Positions 26,220 to 35,311 of a stretch of DNA of 64,000 bases are shown here, piece after piece. The notes beneath the pieces are model-generated. The model was given only the letters and a program-made list of their open reading frames with translations, was not told where the DNA came from and made no database searches. The DNA lies in the NCBI RefSeq assembly GCF_031764535.1, contig NZ_CP134499.1, forward strand, positions 868,001-932,000, given 5' to 3'. This DNA is from Pseudomonas sp. SG20056. Its GTDB lineage: Bacteria; Pseudomonadota; Gammaproteobacteria; Pseudomonadales; Pseudomonadaceae. Position numbers and translations under genes: made by a program. Numbering within the stretch: the first letter of the stretch is position 1; the number at the start of each line of letters is the position of its first letter.

Positions 26220-27188
26220 TTATGCGCCCGCCTGTTCTTCACGCCTGTAAGCGTAGGTGTCGGCAAAGCGCGAGAGTAGGTATTCGGCGCTGGTTACTGA
26301 CGGATACTTGGGTGGGTTGCTGGCGTCCGAGCAGTTCGGTAGGCAGCTGATTTCGGTATCCGGGTGCGGTTCGGCGAAGAACGGCATGGAGTAGCGATCA
26401 ACCCCCAGCGGGCTGATCACCCGGTGCGGGGTCGAGGTGTAACGGTCATTGCTCCAGCGCGCCAGCATGTCGCCGATGTTCACCACAAAGCTGCCAGCCA
26501 TCGGCGGCGCGTCGATCCACTGGCCATCGCGGGCACGCACTTGCAGACCGCCGGCGTTGTCCTGGTAGAGCAGGGTGATGCAACCGTAATCGGTGTGTTC
26601 ACCCGCGCCTTGCTGTTCGGCACTGCTGGCAGTGTGGCGCGGCGGGTAGTGGATCATCCGCAGCACGCTGATTGGCTCATTGAAGCGCGTGTCGAAAAAG
26701 TCGCGGTCGATGTCCAGAGCAATCGTCATGGCGCGCAGCAGGGTTTGCGCCAGCGCCTGCATATCGGCGTAGTGCTGTTCCATCAGTGTTTCCCAACCGG
26801 GCAGGTCGGGATGCCGATTGGCGCCGCGCAGCGGTTTGCCGGCCAGCACCTCGGGGTGATTGAGGTCCATATGGAAACCCATATCGAAGGTTTCCTTGAG
26901 ATCGCTCGGTTTGCTCGGGTCCAGTTGCTCGGTGGCAATCGCGCCGTAGCCACGGTGATGGGCGGTCTGGGTGATATCGATTTTGAGTTTGTCCGCAGCC
27001 GGCAGGGCGAAGAAGGTTTTGGCGGCGCTCAGCAGTTCGGCAATACGCGCCGGGCTGATCGGGTGGCCGGTGATATAGAAGAAACCCCAGTCGCGGCAGG
27101 CTCGGTCAATCTGCTCGGCCACGGCGGGCCAGGCGGTTTGGTTGTCGCTGTAGAGCGGGGCGATATCGATAATCGGTAGGCGGTTCAT
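26220..27188 (-). CDS. 2-oxoglutarate/Fe(II)-dependent oxygenase, isopenicillin-N-synthase-like
   Basis: A 322-residue non-heme iron dioxygenase with the DIOX_N region (LPIIDIAPLY...WGFFYITGHPI) and the catalytic core EHTDYGCITLLYQD (HxD of the iron facial triad), then the distal His in TSTPHRVISP with the Arg/Ser pair that binds 2-oxoglutarate. Its place between the BMP binding protein and adenine deaminase mirrors PA0147 in P. aeruginosa and suggests oxidation of a purine or related base. ATG 27188 starts the conserved domain and follows GGAG; the longer frame overlaps untranslated sequence. The substrate is not known. Confidence 0.9.
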   Translation of the reverse strand: MNRLPIIDIAPLYSDNQTAWPAVAEQIDRACRDWGFFYITGHPISPARIAELLSAAKTFFALPAADKLKIDITQTAHHRGYGAIATEQLDPSKPSDLKETFDMGFHMDLNHPEVLAGKPLRGANRHPDLPGWETLMEQHYADMQALAQTLLRAMTIALDIDRDFFDTRFNEPISVLRMIHYPPRHTASSAEQQGAGEHTDYGCITLLYQDNAGGLQVRARDGQWIDAPPMAGSFVVNIGDMLARWSNDRYTSTPHRVISPLGVDRYSMPFFAEPHPDTEISCLPNCSDASNPPKYPSVTSAEYLLSRFADTYAYRREEQAGA

Positions 27189-27325
27189 AAAAAGCTCCGG
27201 GATGTTGCTGCGAGTCTTCTCGTACCCAGGGCAGCGAGTAAGAGCGCCCCGTATCCAGGGCGCCCTTTTGATGCGGTTCTGCCGGTGAGGCAGGGACGGC
27301 ATCGGTTTGATGTGTGTGAGGGGGC

Positions 27326-28408
27326 TTACTTCGGCAGTTCAGCCTTTACGTTTTCCACGTAGTAGTTCATCGAGGCCAGTTCGGCGTTGGTCGCGGCGAC
27401 GCCGGCCGGGATTTTCTCGACGCCGCTCTGGTCCTTGATTGGGCCGGTGAACGGGTGGAAGGTGCCGCTCTTGATGTCGGCGATGATCTGCTCGGCTTCG
27501 GTTTTCACCTCGGCCGGCACCAGGTCGCTGATCGGCAGTTTGATGGTGTCTTCCGCCAGGCCGCCCCAGAAGTCTTCAGATTTCCAGTTGCCGTCGATCA
27601 CCGCCTGTGTGGATTTGACGTAGTGCGGGCCCCAGTCGTTGACGATCGAGGTCAGTACGGCCTTCGGCCCGAAGTGCGCCATGTCCGAGGCGTAGCCCAC
27701 GGAGTAAACGCCGCGACGTTCGGCAGTCTGGATCGGCGCAGGGCTGTCAGTGTGCTGGAACACCACGTCGACACCCTGGTCGATCAGCGCGTTGGCCGCA
27801 TCGGATTCCTTGCCCGGATCGAACCAGGAGTTGACCCACACCACCTTGATCTCAGTGCCGGGGTTGTACTTGTCCAAAGCCAGCTGGATGGCGTTGATAT
27901 CGCGGATCACTTCCGGGATCGGGAAGGAGGCGACGTAGCCGACTTTCTTGGTCTTGGTCATCTTCGCCGCGAGAAATCCGCCGACATAACGGCCCTCATA
28001 GGAACGCGACAGGTAGGTGCCGAGGTTCTTGTCCTGCTTGTAGCCGGTGGCGTGCTCGAAGGTCAGCTTGGGGAACTGCTTGGCGACTTTCAGCGTCGGG
28101 TTCATGTAGCCGAAGGAGGTGGTGAAGATCAGGTCATAACCACCCTTGGCCATGTTGCGAATCACCCGCTCGGCGTCCGCACCTTCCGGGACGTTTTCCA
28201 CGTAGCTGGTTTCAACCTTGTCGCCGAGCTGTTTGATCACCGCCTGACGGCCCTGCTCATGCTGGTAGGTCCAGCCGTGGTCGCCAATCGGGCCAATGTA
28301 GACAAAGCCGACCTTCAACGGATCGGCGGCGGATGCGCCCAATGTGGCGCTAAAGCCAAGGGCGGCAACGAGTGTGCGCAGCAGCGGTTTTTTGCTCTTC
28401 TCGAACAT
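27326..28408 (-). CDS. BMP-family purine/nucleoside-binding periplasmic protein
   Basis: A 360-residue exported binding protein of the PnrA/Bmp family. After a signal peptide ending GASAA comes LKVGFVYIGPIGDHGWTYQHEQGR, then IFTTSFGYMNPTLKVAKQFP and VVWVNSWFDPGKESDAANALIDQGVDVVFQHTDSPA, the ligand-pocket segments that hold the base. It provides ligand to the ABC permeases encoded just upstream on the same strand, but a terminator-like hairpin and an own promoter region separate it, consistent with higher expression of the binding protein. The start at 28408 opens the signal peptide. Confidence 0.93.
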   Translation of the reverse strand: MFEKSKKPLLRTLVAALGFSATLGASAADPLKVGFVYIGPIGDHGWTYQHEQGRQAVIKQLGDKVETSYVENVPEGADAERVIRNMAKGGYDLIFTTSFGYMNPTLKVAKQFPKLTFEHATGYKQDKNLGTYLSRSYEGRYVGGFLAAKMTKTKKVGYVASFPIPEVIRDINAIQLALDKYNPGTEIKVVWVNSWFDPGKESDAANALIDQGVDVVFQHTDSPAPIQTAERRGVYSVGYASDMAHFGPKAVLTSIVNDWGPHYVKSTQAVIDGNWKSEDFWGGLAEDTIKLPISDLVPAEVKTEAEQIIADIKSGTFHPFTGPIKDQSGVEKIPAGVAATNAELASMNYYVENVKAELPK

Positions 28409-28475
28409 GGTTGGCGGAACTCCGATGTGTGTGGGTACGTTGTTGTTAAACAGCTGCCAGTTGTATTGCAAAAAG

Positions 28476-28491
28476 CTGACCAACTGGACAA
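28476..28491. promoter_or_regulatory. Candidate RutR-like operator before the BMP gene
   Basis: The near-palindrome CTGACCA / TGGACAA with a 2-nt centre resembles the TTGACCA-N2-TGGTCAA site of RutR-type TetR regulators (12 of 14 positions). It lies 68-83 nt before the BMP start. A RutR-like gene is at 33133-33804 in this window. The match is suggestive only. Confidence 0.4.
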
Positions 28492-28510
28492 TTAGCGCTG
28501 CGGGGCGCGT

Positions 28511-28543
28511 AAAAACGCAGAACCCCGCCGAAGCGGGGTTCTG
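28511..28543 (-). terminator. Intrinsic terminator/attenuator between permease and BMP gene
   Basis: A perfect 11-bp stem (CAGAACCCCGC and its complement, loop of 4 nt) is followed on the minus strand by a short CG and a run of five T. It lies about 130 nt past the second permease stop and 100 nt before the BMP start, so it should separate the membrane components from the binding-protein transcript. Confidence 0.8.
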
Positions 28544-28597
28544 TGGAGGTGCTGTGCTGGTGCGGAAGGGAGTAGGTGTGCTGCCTGCTGGTGCGCA

Positions 28598-28661
28598 ATC
28601 GCGGGCATGGCCTCCTCCTATACATATTCTGCCGCCTGTAGGAGCGGGCCATGCCCGCGAT
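28598..28661. repeat. Inverted REP pair of a second family
   Basis: Arms 28598-28620 and 28639-28661 contain TAGGAG(C)GGGCCATGCCCGCGAT in opposite orientations. This differs from the GTGGGAGGGGCTTTAGCC family. A single related copy is at 43643-43665. Confidence 0.8.
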
Positions 28662-28675
28662 AAATACGTCCGCCG

Positions 28676-29602
28676 TCAGTGCCCTGGCTGCCAGGGCTTG
28701 CCCAGTGATACCGGGGCAAACAGGCGAGTCTTGATCGCGTCGCGCGACAGCAGGACCAGCACCAGGATGGTCGCCACATAGGGCAGCATCGCCAGCAGGT
28801 TGGAGGGGATCGACAGGCCGATGCCCTGTGCCACCAGATGGATGATGCTGGCCAGGCCGAACAGGTAGGCGCCGAGCAACACGCGGAATACCCGCCAGCT
28901 GGCAAATACCACCAGCGCCAGGGCGATCCAGCCGCGCCCAGCGGTCATGTTTTCCGCCCACATCGGTGTATAGGCCAGCGACAGGTAACCGCCCGCCAAG
29001 CCGGCCATGGCGCCACCAAACAGCACTGCCAGGGTGCGTACGCGCAGCACCGGCAGGCCCATGGCGCTGGCCGCGTCGGGGTTTTCACCGACCGCCTGGA
29101 TGATCAAACCGATGCGGCTTTTCAGCAGCACCCAGGCCACTAAACCGAACAGGGCGAAGGACAGGTAAACCAGAATGTCCTGGGCAAACAGCATGCGCCC
29201 GATCAGTGGAATCTCGCTAAGCAGCGGAATGGCAATGGGCTCAAAACCGGCCAGCGGTTTGCCGACCCAGGCCGCGCCGACAAAGGTGGAGAGGCCTACG
29301 CCGAAGATGGTCAATGCCAGGCCGGTGGCCACCTGATTGGCGTTAAAGCCCAGGGCCACGGCGGCGAACAGCATCGACAGCAGCATGCCGGCGCTCATCG
29401 CCAGCAGCACGCCGAGCCACAGGTTGCCGGTACTCAGGGCGACGATAAAGCCGATCACCGCGCCGAACAGCATCATGCCTTCCTGGCCGAGGTTGAGTAC
29501 GCCGCTCTTCTCGCAGATCAGTTCACCCAATGCCACCAGCAGCAGCGGCGTACCGGTGCGCACCATGGCGTAGAAAATATTGCTTAACAGGTCGAGGTCC
29601 AT
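28676..29602 (-). CDS. ABC transporter permease for purines/nucleosides (second subunit)
   Basis: A 308-residue inner-membrane permease of the BPD_transp_2 family (YufQ/NupQ type) with about eight to ten helices. Recognisable parts are LLLVALGELICEKSGVLNLGQEGMM, near the N-terminus and typical of this subunit, and GENPDAASAMGLPVLRVRTLAVLFGGAMAGLAGGYLSL, the coupling loop. It forms the channel together with the upstream permease and serves the two-domain ATPase. It starts 23 nt after the first permease stop on the same strand. The call rests on the family; purine specificity comes from the cluster. Confidence 0.92.
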   Translation of the reverse strand: MDLDLLSNIFYAMVRTGTPLLLVALGELICEKSGVLNLGQEGMMLFGAVIGFIVALSTGNLWLGVLLAMSAGMLLSMLFAAVALGFNANQVATGLALTIFGVGLSTFVGAAWVGKPLAGFEPIAIPLLSEIPLIGRMLFAQDILVYLSFALFGLVAWVLLKSRIGLIIQAVGENPDAASAMGLPVLRVRTLAVLFGGAMAGLAGGYLSLAYTPMWAENMTAGRGWIALALVVFASWRVFRVLLGAYLFGLASIIHLVAQGIGLSIPSNLLAMLPYVATILVLVLLSRDAIKTRLFAPVSLGKPWQPGH

Positions 29603-29625
29603 CGGGAGTTCCTACAGATACGTTG

Positions 29626-30723
29626 TCAGGCCATTGCTTCGGCGTTGGTTGTGCGCTGCGCCCATTTCCACTTCAGCCGTGGCCGATAGAGGATCAGCAC
29701 GTCGCAGGCGAGCAGGAAGAACAGCATCATTCCTTGAAACAGCTGGGTGATCGCCTGGGGCAGGTTCATGGTCATCTGCGCGTTCTCGCCGCCCAGGTAG
29801 AGCAGGGCCATCAACAGGCTGGCGAAGACAATGCCGAGCGGATTCAAGCGGCCGAGAAAGGCCACGGTGATCGCCGCGTAGCCGTAGCCCGGCGATACCT
29901 GCGGCACCAGTTGGCCAATCGGTCCGGCCACTTCACCAACACCCGCCAGCCCGGCCAGGCCGCCGCTGACCAGCAGGGCAAACCACACCAGGCGTTTCTC
30001 GCGAAAGCCGACAAAGCCGGCGGCGCGGCGGTCGAGGCCGAGCACCTTGATCTGAAATCCGAGAAAGCTCTTGTGCAGCAACACCCACACCGCCACCAGG
30101 GCCAGCAGGGCGAAGTACAGGCCGGCATGCAGGCGACCGTCTTCACTCACCAGCGGCAGGCGGCTGGCATCGCCGAACATTGCTGACTCGGGGAAGTTGA
30201 AACCGGCCGGGTCCTTTAGCGGGCCATGCACAAAGAACAGCAGCAGGTTCAGCGCGATGTAGTTGAGCATGATGCTGGTGAGGATTTCGTTGGCATTGAA
30301 CTGCGTGCGCAACCAGGCGGTGAGGCCGCCCCAGGCTGCACCCGCTGCCACGCCGGCGAGTACCACCCAAACCAGCGCCCAGCGGCTGTCCCAATCGATG
30401 ATTTGGATCGCCATGGCGCTGCCGGCCAGCGCGCCGAGCAGCAGCTGACCTTCTGCGCCTATATTCCAGATGCGCGCCTGGTAGGCCACGGCCAGGCCAA
30501 GTGCACAGAGCAGAATCGGCAGCGCCTTGACCAGCAGTTCGGATACGCCATACCAGTCGGCCAGCGGCGCGATCAGCAGGGTGTGCAGGGTGTCCAGCGG
30601 GTCGTGGCCGAGCAGGGCGAATAGCAGCGCGCCGCTGCACAGAGTCAGCACGGCGGCGAGCAGTGGCGACAACCAGAGCATGGCGCGCGATTGCTGGCCA
30701 CGCGGTTCGAGGGATAACAGCAT
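29626..30723 (-). CDS. ABC transporter permease for purines/nucleosides (first subunit)
   Basis: A 365-residue permease (YufP/NupP type, BPD_transp_2). Family segments include GLAVAYQARIWNIGAEGQLLLGALAGSAMA and FNANEILTSIMLNYIAL, then VLGLDRRAAGFVGFREKRLVWFALLVSGGLAGLAGVGEVAG. ATG 30723 is chosen because it lies 11 nt after the ATPase stop and begins the hydrophobic N-terminus; the frame upstream lies within the ATPase gene. It is the partner of the second permease, and the two are slightly different in length, as in known nucleoside importers of this class. Confidence 0.92.
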   Translation of the reverse strand: MLLSLEPRGQQSRAMLWLSPLLAAVLTLCSGALLFALLGHDPLDTLHTLLIAPLADWYGVSELLVKALPILLCALGLAVAYQARIWNIGAEGQLLLGALAGSAMAIQIIDWDSRWALVWVVLAGVAAGAAWGGLTAWLRTQFNANEILTSIMLNYIALNLLLFFVHGPLKDPAGFNFPESAMFGDASRLPLVSEDGRLHAGLYFALLALVAVWVLLHKSFLGFQIKVLGLDRRAAGFVGFREKRLVWFALLVSGGLAGLAGVGEVAGPIGQLVPQVSPGYGYAAITVAFLGRLNPLGIVFASLLMALLYLGGENAQMTMNLPQAITQLFQGMMLFFLLACDVLILYRPRLKWKWAQRTTNAEAMA

Positions 30724-30734
30724 GGAAAACTCCG

Positions 30735-32309
30735 TCAGCTCAGGCTGGCAGCAGCGGCTGCCGGCGTGCTTGTGATAGGGGGAAGCGGGGCGAATTCGCC
30801 GGCCATCCACCGACCGACTTCAACCGCTTCGGTTTCTGCGGTGGCGGCCAGGGGCGAGAGCTTGCCGCTGCACAGCGCGCCGATGCGGTCGCTGATCTGG
30901 AACAGCTCGTCGAGGTCTTCGGAGATCACCAGAATCGCCGCGCCGGCATCGCGTAGGGCAATCAGCGCGCGATGGATCGCCGCCGCCGCGCCCACGTCCA
31001 CGCCCCAGGTTGGGTGCGCCGCCACCAGCAATTTGGGGTTCTGCAGAATCTCGCGGCCGAGGAGAAATTTCTGCAGGTTGCCGCCGGACAGGCTGCGCGC
31101 GGGCGCATCGGCGTCCGGTGTTTTCACCGCAAAGCGCTGGATGATTTCGTCGGCCAGGGCGCGCACTTTGCCGCGCTGAATCAGCCCTTTGCTGACTAAA
31201 CCTTGCTGGAACGCGGTGAGCAGCGCGTTATCACTCAGGCTCATGTCCGGCACCGCGCCGTGACCCAGGCGCTCGGCCGGGACAAAGGCCAGGCCCAGCT
31301 TGCGCCGCGCATCCGGGTACAGGTCGGCAATCGGTTGGCTATCCAGGCTGATGCGTTCGCGCTCGCTGCGCGGCAGGCGGGTTTCGCCGCTAAGCAGGGC
31401 CAACAATTCGTCCTGACCATTGCCGGCGACTCCGGCTATGCCAACGATCTCGCCGCTGCGCACCTCCAGGCGGATCTGGCTGAGGGTGCAGCCGAATGGG
31501 TCGGCGTTATGCCAGCTGAGGTCATCCACACGCAGACGCGGCAGACCGCCGTCAGCTTTCGGGTAACTGCTTTCCAGTCCCTCGGCGTCGCCGACCATCA
31601 GCCGCGCCAGCTGCAGATCGCTGCATTCGGCCGGTATGCAATGCCCCGATACCTTGCCGCCGCGCAGCACCGTGGCGTTCTGGCACAGGGCACGCACTTC
31701 GCCGAGCTTGTGGCTGATGAACAGAATGCTGCAGCCCTCGGCAGCCAGGCGGCGCAAGGTTACAAACAGTTCGTCGGCCTCCTGTGGGGTGAGCACCGAG
31801 GTCGGCTCATCAAGGATCAGCAGTTTGATGTCCTGCATCAGACAACGGACGATCTCCACCCGCTGCCGCTCGCCGATGGACAGGCTGTGCACCAGCCGCC
31901 CCGGTTCCAGGGCCATGCCGTAACGCTGCGAGACTTCACGAATCTTCGGCTCCAACTGCTTGGGTGTGCCGGCCGCTGCGCCCATGGCCAAGGCGATGTT
32001 CTCCGCCACACTCAGGGTCTCGAACAGCGAGAAGTGCTGAAACACCATGCCTACGCCAAGGCTGCGCGCCATGGCCGGGTCACGCATTTTCAGCGGTTCA
32101 CCCTGCCAGCGAATCTCACCGCTGTCGGGCTGGGTGACGCCGTAGATGATCTTCATCAGGGTGCTCTTGCCGGCACCGTTCTCGCCGAGCAGCGCATGGA
32201 TTTCCCCAGGCGCGATGCTCAGATCGATACGGTCATTGGCCAGGCAGCCGGGGTAGCGCTTGCTGATACCGCTCAGCTGCAAGCGTGGAACAGAGGGGGA
32301 ACTGGACAT
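30735..32309 (-). CDS. Two-domain ABC transporter ATPase for purines/nucleosides
   Basis: A 524-residue duplicated ATPase (NupO/RbsA-like). The first domain has Walker A GENGAGKS (about 42-49), the signature LSIGERQRVEI and Walker B LLILDEPTSVL. The second has a degenerate P-loop (GVAGNGQDELLALLSGE), a clear LSGGNLQKFLLGREI signature and an altered Walker B, LLVAAHPTWGVDVG, with no catalytic Glu. One active and one degenerate site is normal for this class. It is the first gene of the import operon, followed by the two permeases. It starts at an ATG preceded by AGGGGGAA-like purines. Confidence 0.94.
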   Translation of the reverse strand: MSSSPSVPRLQLSGISKRYPGCLANDRIDLSIAPGEIHALLGENGAGKSTLMKIIYGVTQPDSGEIRWQGEPLKMRDPAMARSLGVGMVFQHFSLFETLSVAENIALAMGAAAGTPKQLEPKIREVSQRYGMALEPGRLVHSLSIGERQRVEIVRCLMQDIKLLILDEPTSVLTPQEADELFVTLRRLAAEGCSILFISHKLGEVRALCQNATVLRGGKVSGHCIPAECSDLQLARLMVGDAEGLESSYPKADGGLPRLRVDDLSWHNADPFGCTLSQIRLEVRSGEIVGIAGVAGNGQDELLALLSGETRLPRSERERISLDSQPIADLYPDARRKLGLAFVPAERLGHGAVPDMSLSDNALLTAFQQGLVSKGLIQRGKVRALADEIIQRFAVKTPDADAPARSLSGGNLQKFLLGREILQNPKLLVAAHPTWGVDVGAAAAIHRALIALRDAGAAILVISEDLDELFQISDRIGALCSGKLSPLAATAETEAVEVGRWMAGEFAPLPPITSTPAAAAASLS

Positions 32310-32482
32310 GGACAGAGGCTCAGGAATGACAACTGCCCTGGCTAAAGCAAAAAGCTGGCCAGGGGGTCAGAAATGCCTCGGCCCGCGCCCGTGCGAGCTT
32401 CGCTGCAACGCCATACCAGCCGCAGGCTCCAGCGTGGTGCGTAGTTTTGCTGGCTGGTACGTTTTGGCGCATTTGCGGGATA

Positions 32483-32543
32483 TCGCGGCTAAAGCCCCTC
32501 CCACGGTTCAGCACAAACCTGTGGGAGGGGCTTTAGCCGCGAC
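32483..32543. repeat. Inverted REP pair
   Basis: Arms 32483-32504 and 32521-32543 belong to the GTGGGAGGGGCTTTAGCCGC family, with a 16-nt loop. It lies in the 239-nt gap between the IMPACT-family gene end and the ATPase start, both on the minus strand; the rest of the gap shows nothing recognisable. Confidence 0.9.
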
Positions 32544-32548
32544 AGGAA

Positions 32549-33133
32549 CTACTGTGGCCGCAACTCAATCCGCCCACGGCTGATATCCGCCAGCAGCCGC
32601 TGTAGCTCGGCGACCCGCGTCGCGGGGATGGCCAGTTGCAGTTCGGCCCCGCTGGCGTCATAGCTCTCGTTTTCCAGCAGGCAGTCGAGTTCTGTAAGCC
32701 GCGCCTTGAGCAGCGGCAGTTCGGCGAACAGGCAATGGCAGCGGAACTGCTCGCGGGCGACTAACTCGATGCGCGGGGCAGCTTGCAGGCATTTGTTTGC
32801 GCTGCCGCCGTAGGCGCGGGCCAGGCCGCCGGTGCCGAGCTGGATGCCACCGTAGAAGCGGATCACCAGCACCGCCACCTTGTCCATCTCCTGGCTCTCG
32901 ATGGCTGCGAGGATCGGCCGGCCCGCCGTGCCACCGGGTTCGCCGTCATCACTGAAACGGTACTGCTGGCCGACTTTCCAGGCCCAGCAGTTATGACTGG
33001 CGCTGGTGTCGCTGTGCGCGGCGATAAACGCCTGCGCCTCGGCCGCGCTGCTAACCGGCGCGGCGAGGGCGATAAAGCGGCTTTTGCGAATCTCCTCGCG
33101 GTATTCGCAAGGGCCGAGCAGGGTGTAGGGCAT
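32549..33133 (-). CDS. IMPACT family protein (YigZ-like)
   Basis: A 194-residue protein of the UPF0029/IMPACT family. The N-terminal domain contains SRFIALAAPVSS, SHNCWAWKVG, RFSDDGEPGGTAGRPIL and VIRFYGGIQLGTGGLARAYG, all family hallmarks; a ferredoxin-like C-terminal domain follows. E. coli YigZ is about 200 residues. The biochemical role is unclear (possibly linked to translation or stress). The ATG at 33133 overlaps the stop of the TetR gene (TGATG), so the two are coupled. Confidence 0.9.
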   Translation of the reverse strand: MPYTLLGPCEYREEIRKSRFIALAAPVSSAAEAQAFIAAHSDTSASHNCWAWKVGQQYRFSDDGEPGGTAGRPILAAIESQEMDKVAVLVIRFYGGIQLGTGGLARAYGGSANKCLQAAPRIELVAREQFRCHCLFAELPLLKARLTELDCLLENESYDASGAELQLAIPATRVAELQRLLADISRGRIELRPQ

Positions 33134-33804
33134 CAGGCGTCTTTGGTTGGCGGGGTCAGGCCACAGCCTTTGAGGATGATGGCGATCAGCTGGTCGGCGG
33201 CCTCTTCGTAATCGGCTTTTACCAGGCGCGAGCGACCGGTGACGCGGCAGATCTGCGAGGAGAAATCGGCGTAATGCTGGGTGCTGCCCCACAGCAGGAA
33301 GATCAGGTGCACCGGGTCGACCGGGTCCATCTTGCCGGCGGCGCTCCAGGCTTCGAATACTGCAGCACGGCCACGGAACCAGGTCTGGTAATCCTGATTG
33401 AGCATCTGCGAGAGGTGCTCGCCACCGCTTATCACTTCCATGGCGTAGATGCGCGAAGCTTTCGGGTGGCGGCGGGAAAACTCCATCTTGGCGCGGATAT
33501 AACCGGCCAGCGCGATGGCGGGATCATCGTCCACGCTCAGGTTGTTGAAGGTGTTGTCCCACAGCTCAAGGATGTTCACCAGCACAGCCTGATACAGCCC
33601 CAGCTTGTTGCTGAAGTAGTAATGCAGGTTGGCCTTGGGCAGGCCAACGTTCTGCGCGATGGTGTTCATGCTGGTGCCTTTGAAGCCGTGGCGGGCGAAC
33701 TCTTCCTCGGCGGCCTTGATGATCGCCTCTTCGTTTTTCTGCCGAATCCGGCCGGCAGGTTTATTGTTCGGATCGGCTCGGTGCGCAAGTACTTCAACAG
33801 TCAT
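33133..33804 (-). CDS. TetR-family regulator, RutR-like
   Basis: A 223-residue TetR-family regulator with the N-terminal helix-turn-helix EFARHGFKGTSMNTIAQNVGLPKANLHYYFSNKLGLYQAV (about 30-70) and a TetR_C RutR-type effector domain. Segments RHPKASRIYAMEVISGGEHL and FLLWGSTQHYADF match the uracil-sensing RutR group, which controls pyrimidine and purine use. The start MTVEVLAH at 33804 is preferred because the frame upstream shows no conserved sequence. Neighbours are an IMPACT gene (coupled) and, further along the same strand, a nucleobase importer with a RutR-like site. Confidence 0.85.
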   Translation of the reverse strand: MTVEVLAHRADPNNKPAGRIRQKNEEAIIKAAEEEFARHGFKGTSMNTIAQNVGLPKANLHYYFSNKLGLYQAVLVNILELWDNTFNNLSVDDDPAIALAGYIRAKMEFSRRHPKASRIYAMEVISGGEHLSQMLNQDYQTWFRGRAAVFEAWSAAGKMDPVDPVHLIFLLWGSTQHYADFSSQICRVTGRSRLVKADYEEAADQLIAIILKGCGLTPPTKDA

Positions 33805-33973
33805 GGGCGGTTCCGCAGTGGTCAGGTTTTCGGACGACTGCACTGATAACCCAGAGCCGCCGAGGTGACAAGCGCGAGGGGCAGAAAATCTGACCTGAAT
33901 ACGCTGCAACTCTGCTTTTGCACCAGGGTTGTGCGTGTAAGAGGCGTGCTGCGGCGCTTTTGGGGCTGGCGGG

Positions 33974-35275
33974 CTACGGTTCTATGCGTTCGCCACCGGG
34001 CCTGCCGCTTTGCTCCCTGCGCCCACCCAGATACCAGCCCAGCGCGCCCCAGGCGGCTGCGCAAATTGCGCCGGCCACGGCGGCGATCAGTACGCCGTTG
34101 GCGAGCATATCGAGCAGGGCTTTGGCCCAGGCGCTGACGGCGTCGCCGGCGCGGTAGACCACGGTGTCGATAAAGTTCTTGGCCTTGTATTTACTCTCGG
34201 CGTCCAGCGGGGCGAAGAGCATTTCCCGGCCGGGCCGGACGAAGGCGTACTCACCGACCCGGCGCACAATCATCAAGGCTGCAAGCATGGCGAAGGTCGG
34301 CGCCAGGGCCAGGCCGATAAAGCCCAGGCAGACCAGCAGCGGCACCCCGGCGAGTAGGGCGCGGATGCCGAAGCGCTGGGCGATGCGCCCGGTGATAAAC
34401 AGCTGCGCGAGCAAGGACAGTGCCTGCACGCTGAAGTCGATCAGGCCGAATACGCGGATCTGTTCATTGCGCTCGGTGAAGGTTTCCGCCACCAGGCGCG
34501 CCTGCTCGAAGTAGAGAAAGGTGCTGGCAGTGGCCAGCAGGATCACGAAAGCGCTGATGCCCAGCAGATAGGGCGAGGCGAGCACACGAGTAAAACCGCT
34601 GAACGGATTGCCCAGCACCGGCTGGCGCGGGTTTTCGCTGGGCGGTGCGCCGGGCCGACCGGCACCGCCGATGGCGCGCCAGGCCATCAGCTGCTGCTTG
34701 GCCAGAATCGCCATGCCTAGCAGCAAGGCCGCCAGCAGGATCAGCCCGCTCTGCCCGAGGCGCTCAATCAGCAGCGCGCCGAGCGCCGGCCCGGCCAAGC
34801 CACCGCAGCTGGCACCAGCGGCGATAAAGGCAAACAGGCGCTTGGCCTGGGCGCTGTCGAACACATCGGCCATCAGGCTCCAGGCCACCGAGACGACGAA
34901 CAGGTTGTAGACCGAGATCCACACGTAAAACACCCGCGCCACCCAGATGTCGTCGCCGCTACGCTGAAACAGCGCGGCGAAGGCCAGCAGGTTGAGGATA
35001 AAAAAGCCGTACACCCAATCGATATAACGCGCCCGCGCCACCGTCGAGTTAAGCCAGGCAAACAGCGGCACAGCGGCGAGCATGACCAGAAAGGTCGCGG
35101 TGAATAGCCATTGCAGGTTTTCCACGCCGCCACGAATGCCCATGGCCTCGCGAATCGGCCGCAGCATGAAATAGCCGCTGAACAGGCAGAAAAACAGGCC
35201 AAACCCGCACAGCACCGCCAGCAGTTCGGCGGGCCGCGCGTTGATCGCCTGGGCCAGGCGTTGCGCCGGGCTCAT
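33974..35275 (-). CDS. MFS-type carrier, NTP/NDP-exchange-transporter-like
   Basis: A 433-residue membrane protein with about 12 helices. The N-terminus FGLFFCLFSGYFMLRPIREAMGIRGGVENLQWLFTATFLVM and the segment FVRPGREMLFAPLDAESKYKAKNFIDTVVYRAGDAVSAW resemble the bacterial NTP/NDP-exchange-like subgroup of MFS proteins. Their true substrates in free-living bacteria are not established. It follows the aldo/keto reductase gene by 36 nt on the same strand, suggesting cotranscription. The C-terminus is short and basic. Confidence 0.75.
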   Translation of the reverse strand: MSPAQRLAQAINARPAELLAVLCGFGLFFCLFSGYFMLRPIREAMGIRGGVENLQWLFTATFLVMLAAVPLFAWLNSTVARARYIDWVYGFFILNLLAFAALFQRSGDDIWVARVFYVWISVYNLFVVSVAWSLMADVFDSAQAKRLFAFIAAGASCGGLAGPALGALLIERLGQSGLILLAALLLGMAILAKQQLMAWRAIGGAGRPGAPPSENPRQPVLGNPFSGFTRVLASPYLLGISAFVILLATASTFLYFEQARLVAETFTERNEQIRVFGLIDFSVQALSLLAQLFITGRIAQRFGIRALLAGVPLLVCLGFIGLALAPTFAMLAALMIVRRVGEYAFVRPGREMLFAPLDAESKYKAKNFIDTVVYRAGDAVSAWAKALLDMLANGVLIAAVAGAICAAAWGALGWYLGGRREQSGRPGGERIEP

Positions 35276-35311
35276 CGTCTGGCTTCCACGTCGCGGGCAG
35301 CCGCGTGCATC

